NCBI GenBank assembly: GCA_021732405.1
Contig: JAKFVB010000062.1
Span: 1-35,463, forward strand
Origin: Methylotenera sp.
GTDB taxonomy: Bacteria; Pseudomonadota; Gammaproteobacteria; Burkholderiales; Methylophilaceae
Length of the DNA: 35,463 nt
Direction: 5' to 3'
Shown here in pieces: positions 5,866-13,836 of the stretch (position 1 is its first letter; each line of letters starts with the position of its first letter). A program made the position numbers and the translations under genes. The notes under the pieces were generated by a model that saw only the letters and a program-made list of their open reading frames with translations, was not told the DNA's origin and did not search any database.

Positions 5866-7425
5866 CTACTTCGCCAACTCTGCCGCCTCAACCACCACTT
5901 TATACAATCCTACTTCTTGTGCAGTTTTAACGCGCTCACCCACAGCAATTCTATTTTGCTTGCCAGCGGCTACGCCATTAATAATCATAGGTTGACTTTG
6001 GCCAACTGGGCGACCTGTTTGTGGGTTGTATTTCACTATGCGCACTTGCACGCGGCCAACAGACATGCTGGTGGCGTTTTGTACAACTGCGTATAAATTG
6101 CCTGAATTATCCGCTTGCACGCCCGATTGTATGTATTTAGCAGGGTTGCGCGGAAAATCAATGCGCATACCGCGCTCGCCAGCTTCTTTGCCTATTGCAG
6201 AATTAGAACCAGCGGCTACTTGGTAGTGTTGCAACGCGCCATTGATGTCGCCACGATCTTCTGCAATTTGGCCTAAAAGTGCATGGCCAGGCGCAGTGGG
6301 TAATAACTCGTTGGCGCGTTTTAAGTAGGGTTCGGCTTCAGTTTTTTTGCCCATATTAAATAGCGCAATGCCGCTTTGTACGTGCGGTTTAAAGTAATCG
6401 GGCTGCATCTTAATGGCTTTGGCATAATAGTTAAGCGCATCTTGCGATTTCTTTTCAGTTAGCGCAATGTCGCCTAATAATTCTTGAAACCTTGCCTCAC
6501 GCGGTTCGCCTGCAATCGCTTGCTGTGCGAGTTTGGTAGCGGTGGCGGTATCTTTTTTGGCTAGGGCTTTCACGCCATCGTCATAGGCTTTATAGGCGGC
6601 TTGTGTAGATTTTAATTGACCGACTTTTTGTGCAAACACTTCTTTGCCCCAATTGCCACCTGCGCCTAATTTAGCTAGCGTAACTTTGTTGGCGGCCACG
6701 CGTTCGGGTGAGGGCGGGTGGCTGGCAAATAAGCCTGTAATAAAATTACTTTCGCGGTCTTTACTTAATCGTACAAAAGTTTCTTGCAAAGTAACCGCTG
6801 CGGCAGGGTCGTAGCCTGCTTTTTTCATATATTGCATGCCATATAAATCAGATTCAGATTCCGCATCGCGACCATATTTGCTGGACACCAACTGCGCGCC
6901 CAACTGAGATGCGCCAACCACTAAATTTGCGTAATCGGTATTTTGCGCACCAATACCCACGGCTATCATCGCGCCTTGTAAAAATAATCCGCGTTCCATG
7001 CTTTTAGCGCCGTGGCGTGCGGCGGCATGCACAATCTCATGACCCATAACGGCGGCTAATTCTGCCTCGCTATTCAGCTCATACAATAAGCCACGATTAA
7101 ATGCGATTTTGCCGCCTGGCATGGCCCAAGCATTGGGTACCGAATCATTCAGCACTACAAATTCGTACGGCAATTCGGGTCTATCAGAAACTGCGCCCAA
7201 GCGTTTGCCAATATCTTGCACATAAGCGGTTAATTCGGGGTCTATTACATAATCGCCGCCTTGTGATTGGCGGGCAGGGGAGTAGTTTTCTTTGCCAATT
7301 GCAATTTCTTTATCTTGGCTAACAAACTGAAATTCTTTTTTCTTGGTAACAGGGTTAGTGCCACAGGCTGTTACGCTGAAACCAATCGCTATTGCAATCA
7401 GTAATGAATAATAACGTTTCAACAT
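5866..7425 (-). CDS. M48-family metalloprotease lipoprotein with C-terminal TPR region (BepA/LoiP-like)
   Basis: The protein has 519 residues. Signal peptide with lipobox VTAC (cysteine 21) indicates a lipid-anchored periplasmic protein. The M48 catalytic motif HEIVH is at residues 129-133 inside 'AELAAVMGHEIVHAAARHG', and the third zinc ligand is likely in 'ESESDLYGMQY' further on. After the protease domain come TPR-like repeats (about 280-400) and a C-terminal beta-rich tail. Relatives such as E. coli BepA and LoiP handle quality control of outer-membrane proteins. The start has a GGGAG ribosome-binding site. It is a normal chromosomal gene; its 3' end faces the integron array. Confidence 0.93.
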   Translation of the reverse strand: MLKRYYSLLIAIAIGFSVTACGTNPVTKKKEFQFVSQDKEIAIGKENYSPARQSQGGDYVIDPELTAYVQDIGKRLGAVSDRPELPYEFVVLNDSVPNAWAMPGGKIAFNRGLLYELNSEAELAAVMGHEIVHAAARHGAKSMERGLFLQGAMIAVGIGAQNTDYANLVVGASQLGAQLVSSKYGRDAESESDLYGMQYMKKAGYDPAAAVTLQETFVRLSKDRESNFITGLFASHPPSPERVAANKVTLAKLGAGGNWGKEVFAQKVGQLKSTQAAYKAYDDGVKALAKKDTATATKLAQQAIAGEPREARFQELLGDIALTEKKSQDALNYYAKAIKMQPDYFKPHVQSGIALFNMGKKTEAEPYLKRANELLPTAPGHALLGQIAEDRGDINGALQHYQVAAGSNSAIGKEAGERGMRIDFPRNPAKYIQSGVQADNSGNLYAVVQNATSMSVGRVQVRIVKYNPQTGRPVGQSQPMIINGVAAGKQNRIAVGERVKTAQEVGLYKVVVEAAELAK

Positions 7426-7544
7426 GCTGCGCTCCCGAACATTTAGATTTTATTACCAACGTTTGTGTTGTTGAATCGACTTAACCATTTATTTAAGGCA
7501 AATTAATTGAGCGGCAAGCAAAAAATACTTTTTACATGATGGTT

Positions 7545-7970
7545 TTATTTCTTTTTGCCGCACGGCTGTACAGCGCAAATGCCGTAAATCATCAATGAAT
7601 GTTCTTGCATTTTAAAGCCACGCGATTCCGCTGCTTCTTGCTGACGCTTTTCAATTTCTGCATCATAGAATTCTTCTACGCGACCACATTTAACGCACAC
7701 AATATGATCGTGATGCGTACCTTCGTTGAGTTCAAATACGGCTTTGCCGCTTTCGAAATGATGGCGTGATAACAAGCCCGCTTCTTCAAATTGGGTGAGT
7801 ACGCGGTAAACCGTCGCTAAGCCAACATCTTCGCCTGTGGTGATTAAAATTTTGTACACATCTTCTGCTGATAAATGGCGTTCTTTGCTGTTTTCAAACA
7901 GCTCTAAAATTTTTAAACGTGGCAAAGTGGCTTTTAATCCAGCGTTTTTTAAATCTTTTTGCTCATGCAT
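7545..7970 (-). CDS. fur: Ferric uptake regulator Fur
   Basis: The protein has 141 residues. The N-terminal winged helix includes the recognition region '[18 protein letters not shown]' (50-67). The dimerisation domain has the Fur signature HHDH (86-89), a CVKC pair (92-95) and a second cysteine pair near the C-terminus (C132, C137). With iron it represses iron-uptake genes. It is divergent from bamE, an arrangement common in Beta- and Gammaproteobacteria. Zur and PerR are related alternatives, but the context and motif set fit Fur best. Confidence 0.95.
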   Translation of the reverse strand: MHEQKDLKNAGLKATLPRLKILELFENSKERHLSAEDVYKILITTGEDVGLATVYRVLTQFEEAGLLSRHHFESGKAVFELNEGTHHDHIVCVKCGRVEEFYDAEIEKRQQEAAESRGFKMQEHSLMIYGICAVQPCGKKK

Positions 7971-8065
7971 GATAGGCGCTCAATAGTGATAGGATGATAA
8001 TTGGGTGTTTTAGGCTGTTAACCATCGTGGTATATTAACGCCAATTTAGTAATAAGTCTTTATTC

Positions 8066-9187
8066 ATGCATAAAACCATGCGCAGTTTATTTATTTTAAT
8101 AATTGTTATTTGCAGCACGTTAATGATTGGTTGCGGCTCGCGTGTGCCTGTGATTAAGCCATTTAAGCTGGATATTCAACAGGGCAATGTGGTCACTTCT
8201 AAGATGCTGTTACAACTGCGGCCTGGCATGACTAAATCGCAAGTAAAATTTATTATGGGCACGCCATTGGTGGTGGATAGTTTTCACACCAATCGTTGGG
8301 ATTATTTTTATCAGCTACGTCAAGCTGGCAAAATTGTAGAGCAGCGCCGCGTGATTTTAGATTTTGAAAAAGAATTGCTGGCTCGCGTGCGTGGCGATGT
8401 GGTGCCACAAGGTACGCCAGGTGCTGAGAGCGCTGTTGCTTTAGCAAATGAGACACCTGTCATTGCAAAACCAGTAGTAAAAGAAGGTTTGCTTGAAAAT
8501 CTGCAGTTTTGGAAAAATAACCAAAGTACAGCAGTCGAACAAGCGACAGCTGCTGAGCAAGCGACCAAGCCAAAAGAAGCCGAAAAAAGTTTATTTGATA
8601 AACTGAAATTTTGGCAAGCGGACAAACCGGTAGCTCAACCTAACGTTGATGCTGGACTCAAGCCTAAAACTATTGTTGAGCCAATAAAAGAAGCGTTGCC
8701 AGCAGTTGTGCCAATTGTTGTCGCACCTGCCATTGCTGCTGATGCAGTATCGCCAGACGCAACAACTGCGGAAGCCGAAAAGCCGTCTATGTTAGCCGTA
8801 CCAATTGAACTAGGACCTACGGATAATGCGCAAGCTGCAATCACAGCCACAGAAAGTGCACCAAGTGTTGTTAAGCCAGCCATTGCTGCAACAATTGAAT
8901 CTGCGCCAGCTGTTGTTGATGCAGCAAAAGAAATGGTACAAGAAACGACTGTATCCGAATCGCAACCAGTTGATTCGACGCCAGCAATCGTGAACGGAGA
9001 AGAACGTTTTATTTTCAGGTTTGATCGCAAGTTAAACCCTAAAAATTTAGAGAGCGTTCAAGCGCCAGCATTAGCGCCTAAAGAAACATTGCCGACACTG
9101 AAAGCAAATCCAGGCAAAGAAATTTCAGCGCCTGTTGCAGAAGAGCCTGGATATTTTGAGCGTATGTTAGAAAAAATCGGCTTTTAA
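8066..9187 (+). CDS. bamE: Outer-membrane assembly lipoprotein BamE (SmpA/OmlA) with long C-terminal extension
   Basis: The protein has 373 residues; usual BamE proteins have about 110-180. The signal peptide ends with MIGC (cysteine 23). The BamE domain (about 35-110) shows 'LRPGMTKSQVKFIMGTP', 'RWDYFY' and 'RRVILDFE', the fold that supports BamA/BamD in outer-membrane protein insertion. Residues 120-373 form a low-complexity Ala/Val/Pro/Glu tail with amphipathic blocks 'LLENLQFWK', 'LFDKLKFWQ' and 'YFERMLEKIGF'. A second Met four codons downstream is an alternative start. It is followed by dapB after 13 nt. Confidence 0.92.
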   Translation: MHKTMRSLFILIIVICSTLMIGCGSRVPVIKPFKLDIQQGNVVTSKMLLQLRPGMTKSQVKFIMGTPLVVDSFHTNRWDYFYQLRQAGKIVEQRRVILDFEKELLARVRGDVVPQGTPGAESAVALANETPVIAKPVVKEGLLENLQFWKNNQSTAVEQATAAEQATKPKEAEKSLFDKLKFWQADKPVAQPNVDAGLKPKTIVEPIKEALPAVVPIVVAPAIAADAVSPDATTAEAEKPSMLAVPIELGPTDNAQAAITATESAPSVVKPAIAATIESAPAVVDAAKEMVQETTVSESQPVDSTPAIVNGEERFIFRFDRKLNPKNLESVQAPALAPKETLPTLKANPGKEISAPVAEEPGYFERMLEKIGF

Positions 9188-9200
9188 AAGTGGTTAAGTA

Positions 9201-10007
9201 ATGGTTAAAACTAAAATTGTCATCGCAGGTGTAACGGGTCGAATGGGGCAAGCTTTGCTTGAAGGCGTGTTTGCAGATAGCGATTTGCAATTACACGGCG
9301 CACTGGATCGTGCTGAAAGCCCGCAAATTGGCCGAGATGCGGGTGAGCAGTTTGGCAAAAATACAGGTGTAAAAATTAGCAGTGATTTGCAATCGGCGTT
9401 AATGAGCGCGGATGTGCTGATTGATTTTACGCGTCCAGAAGCCAGCATGGTGTATTTAGAAGCCTGTAAAAAAGCCAAAGTAAAACATATTATCGGCACA
9501 ACAGGGTTTACGACAGAGCAAAAAAATCTGATAGAAACAGCGTCTAAAGAAATCGCAATTGTGTTTGCGCCGAATATGAGTGTTGGCGTTACCTTGTTAA
9601 TTAACTTGGTTGAACAAGCAGCGAGAATATTAAATGACGGTTACGATATTGAAGTGGTCGAAATGCATCATCGCCATAAAGTAGATGCGCCATCAGGCAC
9701 CGCCCTAAGATTAGGCGAAGCCGCTGCACAAGGTTTGGGTGTGGCGCTAAAAGATTGTGCCATTTACGCCAGAGAAGGCGTAACGGGCGAACGCGAAGCG
9801 GGCAAAATTGGGTTTGCCACAATGCGCGGGGGCGATGTGGTGGGTGACCACACTGTTGTGCTTGCAGGTATTGGTGAGCGTATTGAGCTAACGCATAAAG
9901 CGAGCAGTCGCGCGACTTTTGCTTTAGGTGCATTGCGCGCCGCTAAATATTTAAATGCACATAGTTCTGGATTATTTGATATGCGAGACGTATTAAGTTT
10001 ACGGTAA
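9201..10007 (+). CDS. dapB: 4-hydroxy-tetrahydrodipicolinate reductase
   Basis: The protein has 268 residues, the usual length. NAD(P)-binding glycine motif 'GVTGRMG' at 10-16. The catalytic and substrate-binding block '[13 protein letters not shown]' is at 156-168, with the active-site histidine/lysine pair. It catalyses the second committed step of lysine and diaminopimelate synthesis in the cytoplasm. It sits 13 nt behind bamE and probably shares its transcript, which ends at the hairpin at 10051-10077. Confidence 0.97.
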   Translation: MVKTKIVIAGVTGRMGQALLEGVFADSDLQLHGALDRAESPQIGRDAGEQFGKNTGVKISSDLQSALMSADVLIDFTRPEASMVYLEACKKAKVKHIIGTTGFTTEQKNLIETASKEIAIVFAPNMSVGVTLLINLVEQAARILNDGYDIEVVEMHHRHKVDAPSGTALRLGEAAAQGLGVALKDCAIYAREGVTGEREAGKIGFATMRGGDVVGDHTVVLAGIGERIELTHKASSRATFALGALRAAKYLNAHSSGLFDMRDVLSLR

Positions 10008-10050
10008 AAATTCGCATCATTTTAACTGTTAAGTTAACCAATCAAATATA

Positions 10051-10077
10051 AAAAGCCGCATTAAATGCGGCTTTTTT
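10051..10077. terminator. Bidirectional rho-independent terminator
   Basis: Stem AGCCGCA / TGCGGCT with a short AT loop, flanked by an A-run on the left and a T-run on the right. It separates dapB (plus) from the PEP-CTERM gene (minus) and can serve both. Confidence 0.9.
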
Positions 10078-10098
10078 ATGCTATTTAATAACGAGTTA

Positions 10099-10626
10099 TT
10101 AAATTGATTTACGTCTAAAACCAGCAAAACCTAATAATGCTGAACCGAATAACCAAGCCGCCGCTGGTACTGGCACTGCTGAAGGATTCGCAAAATTAGC
10201 TACGCCTTTGATTGAACTAATTTTAACATCAACATCGCCATCAGTTAGAAAATTTATGCTTCCGTTGTAGCCGTTGATTGCCTCATTTAAGCTGAATTTA
10301 ACACCAGAAACAGCCAAAACATAATTGCCAATTAACAGGTCGCGATCAATGAAAGCGTTATTTGCAAAGCCATCGTTATCATCAAATTCGATAAGAGACG
10401 CTTCACTAGCTGGTCTTTTGAATAGATAAATAAATGGATCTAAACCATCTAATAAACTAGAATTTGCATAAATATTAAAAAAACCACCAGTAGTTACATC
10501 AAAATTAACATATCCAACGGTTTGATTAATTGGAGCATCATCAATTCTAATTGTTGTACTAATCGTGTTCGCTTGCGCTGTGCCTGCGAATAAAGCCAGT
10601 GATGCGATTAAAAGTTTAAAATTCAT
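10099..10626 (-). CDS. PEP-CTERM sorting-domain protein (VPxPAAAWLFGS variant)
   Basis: The protein has 175 residues. Signal peptide 1-19 (AQA-N). The mature domain is beta-rich and resembles the DVUA0089-like N-terminal type, containing 'DPFIYLF' and 'DNDGFANNAFIDRDL'. The C-terminus is a sorting signal: 'VPVPAAAWLFGSALLGF', then a membrane span and a basic tail RRK. Such proteins are cleaved and released or anchored by an exosortase (XrtA/EpsH type) in exopolysaccharide-making bacteria. No exosortase gene is in the window. Ribosome-binding site AGGGGAA precedes the ATG. Confidence 0.88.
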   Translation of the reverse strand: MNFKLLIASLALFAGTAQANTISTTIRIDDAPINQTVGYVNFDVTTGGFFNIYANSSLLDGLDPFIYLFKRPASEASLIEFDDNDGFANNAFIDRDLLIGNYVLAVSGVKFSLNEAINGYNGSINFLTDGDVDVKISSIKGVANFANPSAVPVPAAAWLFGSALLGFAGFRRKSI

Positions 10627-10749
10627 TTTATTCCCCTTAAATATTAAAAAGTTGCTTAAAATTTATTACAGCCCAATAATATTTAAAAATCTGCCATCGA
10701 GAAATAGCCCATTTGGGTCATATGGCATAATTGAGTTTTGTTTAAATGC

Positions 10750-11184
10750 TCATGTGCGCCAAGGATGTTTGGGCATATTACAAACGCCCGCCACATCTAC
10801 GCCTGCTTGTGCGACGATATGGTCGTTTTCAACTGAATCGCCACTTACACCAATTGCGCCGACTAAAATGCCTTCGTTATCTACGATTGGCAAGCCACCA
10901 GGGAATGTAATCAAACCATCATTAGAATGTTCAATGCCATAAAGTGGTTTTCCGGGCACCGAAAGCTTGCCAATTTCGCCAGATGGCATGGCAAAGTAAC
11001 AAGCCGTTTTGGCTTTTTTAATGGCAATATCAATACTGCCCACCCAAGCATCGTCCATGCGACTAAAGGCTTTTAAGTTGCCGCCAGAATCTAATACAGC
11101 GATGCACATTTTAACGCCGATTTCAGTTGATTTTTCTACCGCTTTATCAATAATTTGTTGTGCTTGTGCAAAACTAACGTGCAT
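10750..11184 (-). CDS. GlcG/HbpS-family heme-binding-like protein (DUF336)
   Basis: The protein has 144 residues spanning the whole domain: helix '[16 protein letters not shown]', strand '[19 protein letters not shown]', the 'AIKKAKTA' helix, 'FPGGLPIV' and '[17 protein letters not shown]'. Members include GlcG and the heme-binding HbpS; most are of unknown role. No signal peptide, so cytoplasmic. The upstream near-palindrome at 11206-11224 could be an operator. Confidence 0.88.
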   Translation of the reverse strand: MHVSFAQAQQIIDKAVEKSTEIGVKMCIAVLDSGGNLKAFSRMDDAWVGSIDIAIKKAKTACYFAMPSGEIGKLSVPGKPLYGIEHSNDGLITFPGGLPIVDNEGILVGAIGVSGDSVENDHIVAQAGVDVAGVCNMPKHPWRT

Positions 11185-11205
11185 ATTTATACCTTTAATA
11201 GTGTG

Positions 11206-11224
11206 TTAACTAACAAGTTGTTAA
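11206..11224. promoter_or_regulatory. Near-palindrome upstream of the GlcG-like gene
   Basis: The 19-bp sequence begins TTAAC and ends GTTAA, with the inner part also nearly symmetrical. It lies about 22 nt upstream of the start at 11184, a suitable place for a repressor. No regulator is identified. Confidence 0.3.
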
Positions 11225-11227
11225 GGT

Positions 11228-11254
11228 GAGGGCTAACATCATTTGCTAGCCCTC
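11228..11254. repeat. Inverted repeat, possible terminator
   Basis: GAGGGCTA (11228-11235) and TAGCCCTC (11247-11254) pair perfectly around an 11-base loop. It lies between the PLDc_N-like gene and the GlcG-like gene on the minus strand. There is no clear U-run, so the terminator role is only possible. Confidence 0.5.
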
Positions 11255-11283
11255 ATTTAGGGTTGACTAATAGTGATAAAAGC

Positions 11284-11460
11284 TTAAACTTTTTTGCCGC
11301 CGGGGCCAGCAAAATACCAAACAATTAAGCCTACAACTGGGAAGAACAATACGCCCAGAACCCACAATATTTTTTCCGTGCCTGAAGCAGAGCTTTGAAT
11401 GATTTTGATAATCGCGAAGATGTCTAAGATAAGTATGAGTAAACCAATGGCAGATGACAT
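11284..11460 (-). CDS. Small PLDc_N-type membrane protein
   Basis: A 58-residue frame. Two hydrophobic helices (about 5-21 and 31-50) flank the segment 'IIKIIQSSASGTEKILWVL', followed by 'FFPVVGLIVWYFAGP' and a basic end. This is the pattern of the phospholipase D N-terminal membrane domain (PLDc_N) found as short stand-alone proteins. The ATG has an AAGGGAAA ribosome-binding site. It lies upstream of the GlcG-like gene and downstream of csbD on the same strand; function unknown. Confidence 0.85.
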   Translation of the reverse strand: MSSAIGLLILILDIFAIIKIIQSSASGTEKILWVLGVLFFPVVGLIVWYFAGPGGKKV

Positions 11461-11565
11461 GTTATTTTCCCTTTTTAATCAATATAAATAAACCATGTAA
11501 TACAAGGCATGGCTGGATGCTTAATGATTGTAATCAGCCAGTTTGTTGATGAAAGTGGCGGACAT

Positions 11566-11595
11566 ACAAAAATAGCACAAACCATCGGTTTGTGC
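11566..11595 (-). terminator. Rho-independent terminator of csbD
   Basis: On the minus strand GCACAAACC pairs perfectly with GGTTTGTGC around a 3-base loop, followed by TATTTTTG. It begins 17 nt after the csbD-like stop. Confidence 0.82.
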
Positions 11596-11611
11596 TGAGT
11601 TTAAATATGGA

Positions 11612-11815
11612 CTAGTTTTTTTGCTTTTTTTCCCATTCAGCAATTTGCGCTTCGGCTTGTTCTTTCGATACGCCATACGCCTCTTGAATCTTGCCTGCTA
11701 ACTGATCGCGCTTGCCTGCAATCACATCTAAATTGTCATCGGTTAAATGACCCCATTTTTCTTGAATGCTGCCTTTTAATTGTTTCCAATTACCTTCAAC
11801 TTGATCCCAATTCAT
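11612..11815 (-). CDS. CsbD-family stress protein
   Basis: The protein has 67 residues: 'NWDQVEGNWKQLKG', then 'WGHLTDDNLDVIAGKRDQL' and a helical acidic/basic end, the standard CsbD/YjbJ layout. These small cytoplasmic proteins are induced by general stress; molecular role unknown. The ATG at 11815 is chosen because it follows an AAGGAAA ribosome-binding site and matches the family N-terminus; the frame is open 25 codons further upstream but that part is not family-like. Confidence 0.93.
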   Translation of the reverse strand: MNWDQVEGNWKQLKGSIQEKWGHLTDDNLDVIAGKRDQLAGKIQEAYGVSKEQAEAQIAEWEKKQKN

Positions 11816-11910
11816 CGTGTTTTCCTTTAATTTATTAAGTGAATTAAATAGTGAATAGTCGTTTAAGTTGTTTAAATGACTTGTTGCCATTTAAAACCTA
11901 AAGTGTTTGC

Positions 11911-11931
11911 AAGCCCATCAGCATTGGGCTT
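11911..11931. repeat. Inverted repeat in the csbD-carA intergenic region
   Basis: AAGCCCA (11911-11917) and TGGGCTT (11925-11931) pair around a 7-base loop, in the 348-base space between the divergent csbD and carA starts. The remaining sequence there holds the carA promoter and leader hairpin; nothing else was recognised. Confidence 0.4.
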
Positions 11932-12026
11932 AACTTGATGTCAGAATCGTCTGATAAACTCGTTGATGAGTAGAATATTGGTGCGCGACGGCAATTAACT
12001 TTTGGCGAAAATCGTGCAGACTGAAC

Positions 12027-12055
12027 TTGAGGCTTGAGCTAAATTCAGCTATAAT
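12027..12055 (+). promoter_or_regulatory. Sigma-70-type promoter of carA
   Basis: TTGAGG (12027-12032) and a perfect TATAAT (12050-12055) are separated by 17 bases. The predicted start of transcription is near 12062, giving a leader of about 100 nt before carA. Confidence 0.75.
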
Positions 12056-12067
12056 TCGGCAATTCTG

Positions 12068-12100
12068 AAACGGGAAGAGTTTACAAAGCTTTTCCCGTTT
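12068..12100 (+). promoter_or_regulatory. Leader hairpin of carA
   Basis: AAACGGGAA (12068-12076) pairs perfectly with TTCCCGTTT (12092-12100), just after the predicted transcription start. The hairpin is followed by only three U's on the RNA, so a full terminator is doubtful. An attenuation or mRNA-stability role in pyrimidine/arginine control is possible but unproven. Confidence 0.5.
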
Positions 12101-12163
12101 TGCACATCTACTCGCAGGTGTGTCAAGTTAAGTTGTGTCGTGTCGAAATAAAGGAGCTTCAAG

Positions 12164-13309
12164 GTGTCGAAAACAATTCCAGCGGTTTTAGTGTTAGCAG
12201 ATGGGACTGTTTTTAAAGGCATTTCAATTGGCGCTTCTGGTCATACAATCGGTGAGGTGGTTTTTAATACCGCGATGACTGGCTATCAAGAAATTCTAAC
12301 CGACCCTTCTTATACTGAACAAATCGTCACGCTCACTTATCCGCACATTGGCAATACGGGCACCAACCCTGAAGATGTCGAATCAAATAAGGTATATGCC
12401 GCTGGTTTAATCATTCGTGATTTGCCGCTTTTAACATCCAATTTTCGCAGTACGCAAACTTTATCTGAGTATTTAATCGCTAACAATGTAGTGGCGATTG
12501 CCGATATTGATACGCGCAAGTTAACCCGTATTTTGCGTGAAAAAGGTGCGCAGGCAGGTTGCATCATAGCGGGCGAACATGTGCATCAAGAATTCGAGCT
12601 AAAAAAAGCGTTAAGTTTTGCGAAAGACTTCCCTGGTTTGGCAGGTATGGATTTGGCCAAAGTAGTGAGCTGCAAAACTGCTTACGAATTCACCGATGGT
12701 GAGTGGGCTTTAGGCAAAGGTTTTACGAAGCCTGAAAATGCCAAATTCCATGTGGTTGCCTTTGATTATGGCGTTAAACAAAATATCTTGCGTATGCTGG
12801 TTTCGCGCGGCTGTAAAGTCACTGTGCTTCCCGCAGAATCTACGGCTGAAGAGGCGTTAAGTTACAAGCCAGATGGCATCTTTTTGTCAAACGGCCCGGG
12901 CGACCCAGAGCCTTGCGATTACGCGATTAAAGCGATTAAAACCTTGGTTGATGCTGGCATTCCCACATTTGGTATTTGTTTAGGCCACCAATTATTGGCT
13001 TTGGCCAGTGGCGCTAAAACCATGAAAATGAAATTTGGTCATCACGGCGCGAATCATCCCGTGCAAGATGTATCCACTAAACGGGTTTACATCACCAGTC
13101 AAAATCACGGTTTTGCGGCAGACCCTGCCACTTTGCCAGCCAATATTAAAATTACACACATCTCATTATTTGATGGCAGTTTGCAAGGTATCGCGCGCAC
13201 TGACAAGCCTGCATTCAGTTTTCAGGGGCATCCGGAAGCAAGCCCAGGACCAACAGAAATGCGTGAATTATTTGACCAATTTATTGGCTTAATGCAGGCG
13301 GCACGATAA
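12164..13309 (+). CDS. carA: Carbamoyl-phosphate synthase small (glutaminase) subunit
   Basis: The protein has 381 residues, full length. The N-terminal CPSase small-chain domain contains '[17 protein letters not shown]'. The class I glutamine amidotransferase domain has nucleophile C272 in 'FGICLGHQ', and catalytic H356 and E358 in 'GHPEASPGP'. It supplies ammonia to CarB for carbamoyl phosphate (arginine and pyrimidine synthesis). The start is GTG with AAGGAG 7 nt upstream. It has its own promoter and leader hairpin. Confidence 0.98.
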   Translation: MSKTIPAVLVLADGTVFKGISIGASGHTIGEVVFNTAMTGYQEILTDPSYTEQIVTLTYPHIGNTGTNPEDVESNKVYAAGLIIRDLPLLTSNFRSTQTLSEYLIANNVVAIADIDTRKLTRILREKGAQAGCIIAGEHVHQEFELKKALSFAKDFPGLAGMDLAKVVSCKTAYEFTDGEWALGKGFTKPENAKFHVVAFDYGVKQNILRMLVSRGCKVTVLPAESTAEEALSYKPDGIFLSNGPGDPEPCDYAIKAIKTLVDAGIPTFGICLGHQLLALASGAKTMKMKFGHHGANHPVQDVSTKRVYITSQNHGFAADPATLPANIKITHISLFDGSLQGIARTDKPAFSFQGHPEASPGPTEMRELFDQFIGLMQAAR

Positions 13310-13344
13310 ATATTAGGCTCTAAAAATATTGGACTCTGATAAAA

Positions 13345-13797
13345 ATGGAAATTTTACATTTATCGGCATGGGTTAGAGAGTGGCTGGCAACACTGCCAGT
13401 GAATGTGCAATATTGGATAAAGCTGATTTTTTATACCGCAGTTATTGTGGTTATTTTAGTAGTGTTGTACAGCGTAAGTCGGCAAGAAAGTATTTCAGAG
13501 AGCGGCAAGGTTGTTGTTAAGTGGTATCACCCAAAATATTGGGTTGCACGATATCAGCAAATTAAAGCAGAGAATCATCAGAAACTGCCAGCAAATACGC
13601 GTGAATTTGTTGAAAAGACTCAGCGATTTTTAGCTTCAAGCCACCGATGGCTAGACATTGGGTATGGTTTAATATTCGCGCTACTGGGGTTTCTGGGGTT
13701 AGCAATTTCAATTTTGCTCAACCCAATTAAAGCGTGGTGGATGTTTATTCCCTCGTTGTTATTGCTGTATTTTGGCTATAAAACGCTTAAAAAGTAG
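13345..13797 (+). CDS. Inner-membrane protein of unknown function between carA and carB
   Basis: The protein has 150 residues with three predicted spans: about 27-45, 106-124 and 129-146. A basic cytoplasm-like stretch ('KWYHPKYWVARYQQIKAENHQK') lies between the first and second. The gene sits 35 nt after carA and 39 nt before carB, so it is probably co-transcribed. I do not recognise the family. No sign of transfer: base composition resembles its neighbours. Confidence 0.78.
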   Translation: MEILHLSAWVREWLATLPVNVQYWIKLIFYTAVIVVILVVLYSVSRQESISESGKVVVKWYHPKYWVARYQQIKAENHQKLPANTREFVEKTQRFLASSHRWLDIGYGLIFALLGFLGLAISILLNPIKAWWMFIPSLLLLYFGYKTLKK

Positions 13798-13836
13798 CAT
13801 GTTTAGTAATTTTATTTTGATTAAAGTATAAATCAC

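Noticed and set aside
7971-8065. Fur box between fur and bamE
   Set aside because: GATAGG...GATGATAAT is only a partial match to the 19-bp Fur consensus, not enough to call a site.
8635-9030. 131-codon minus-strand frame inside bamE
   Set aside because: Ser/Ala/Thr-rich complement of the low-complexity BamE tail; no ribosome-binding site and no plausible domain.
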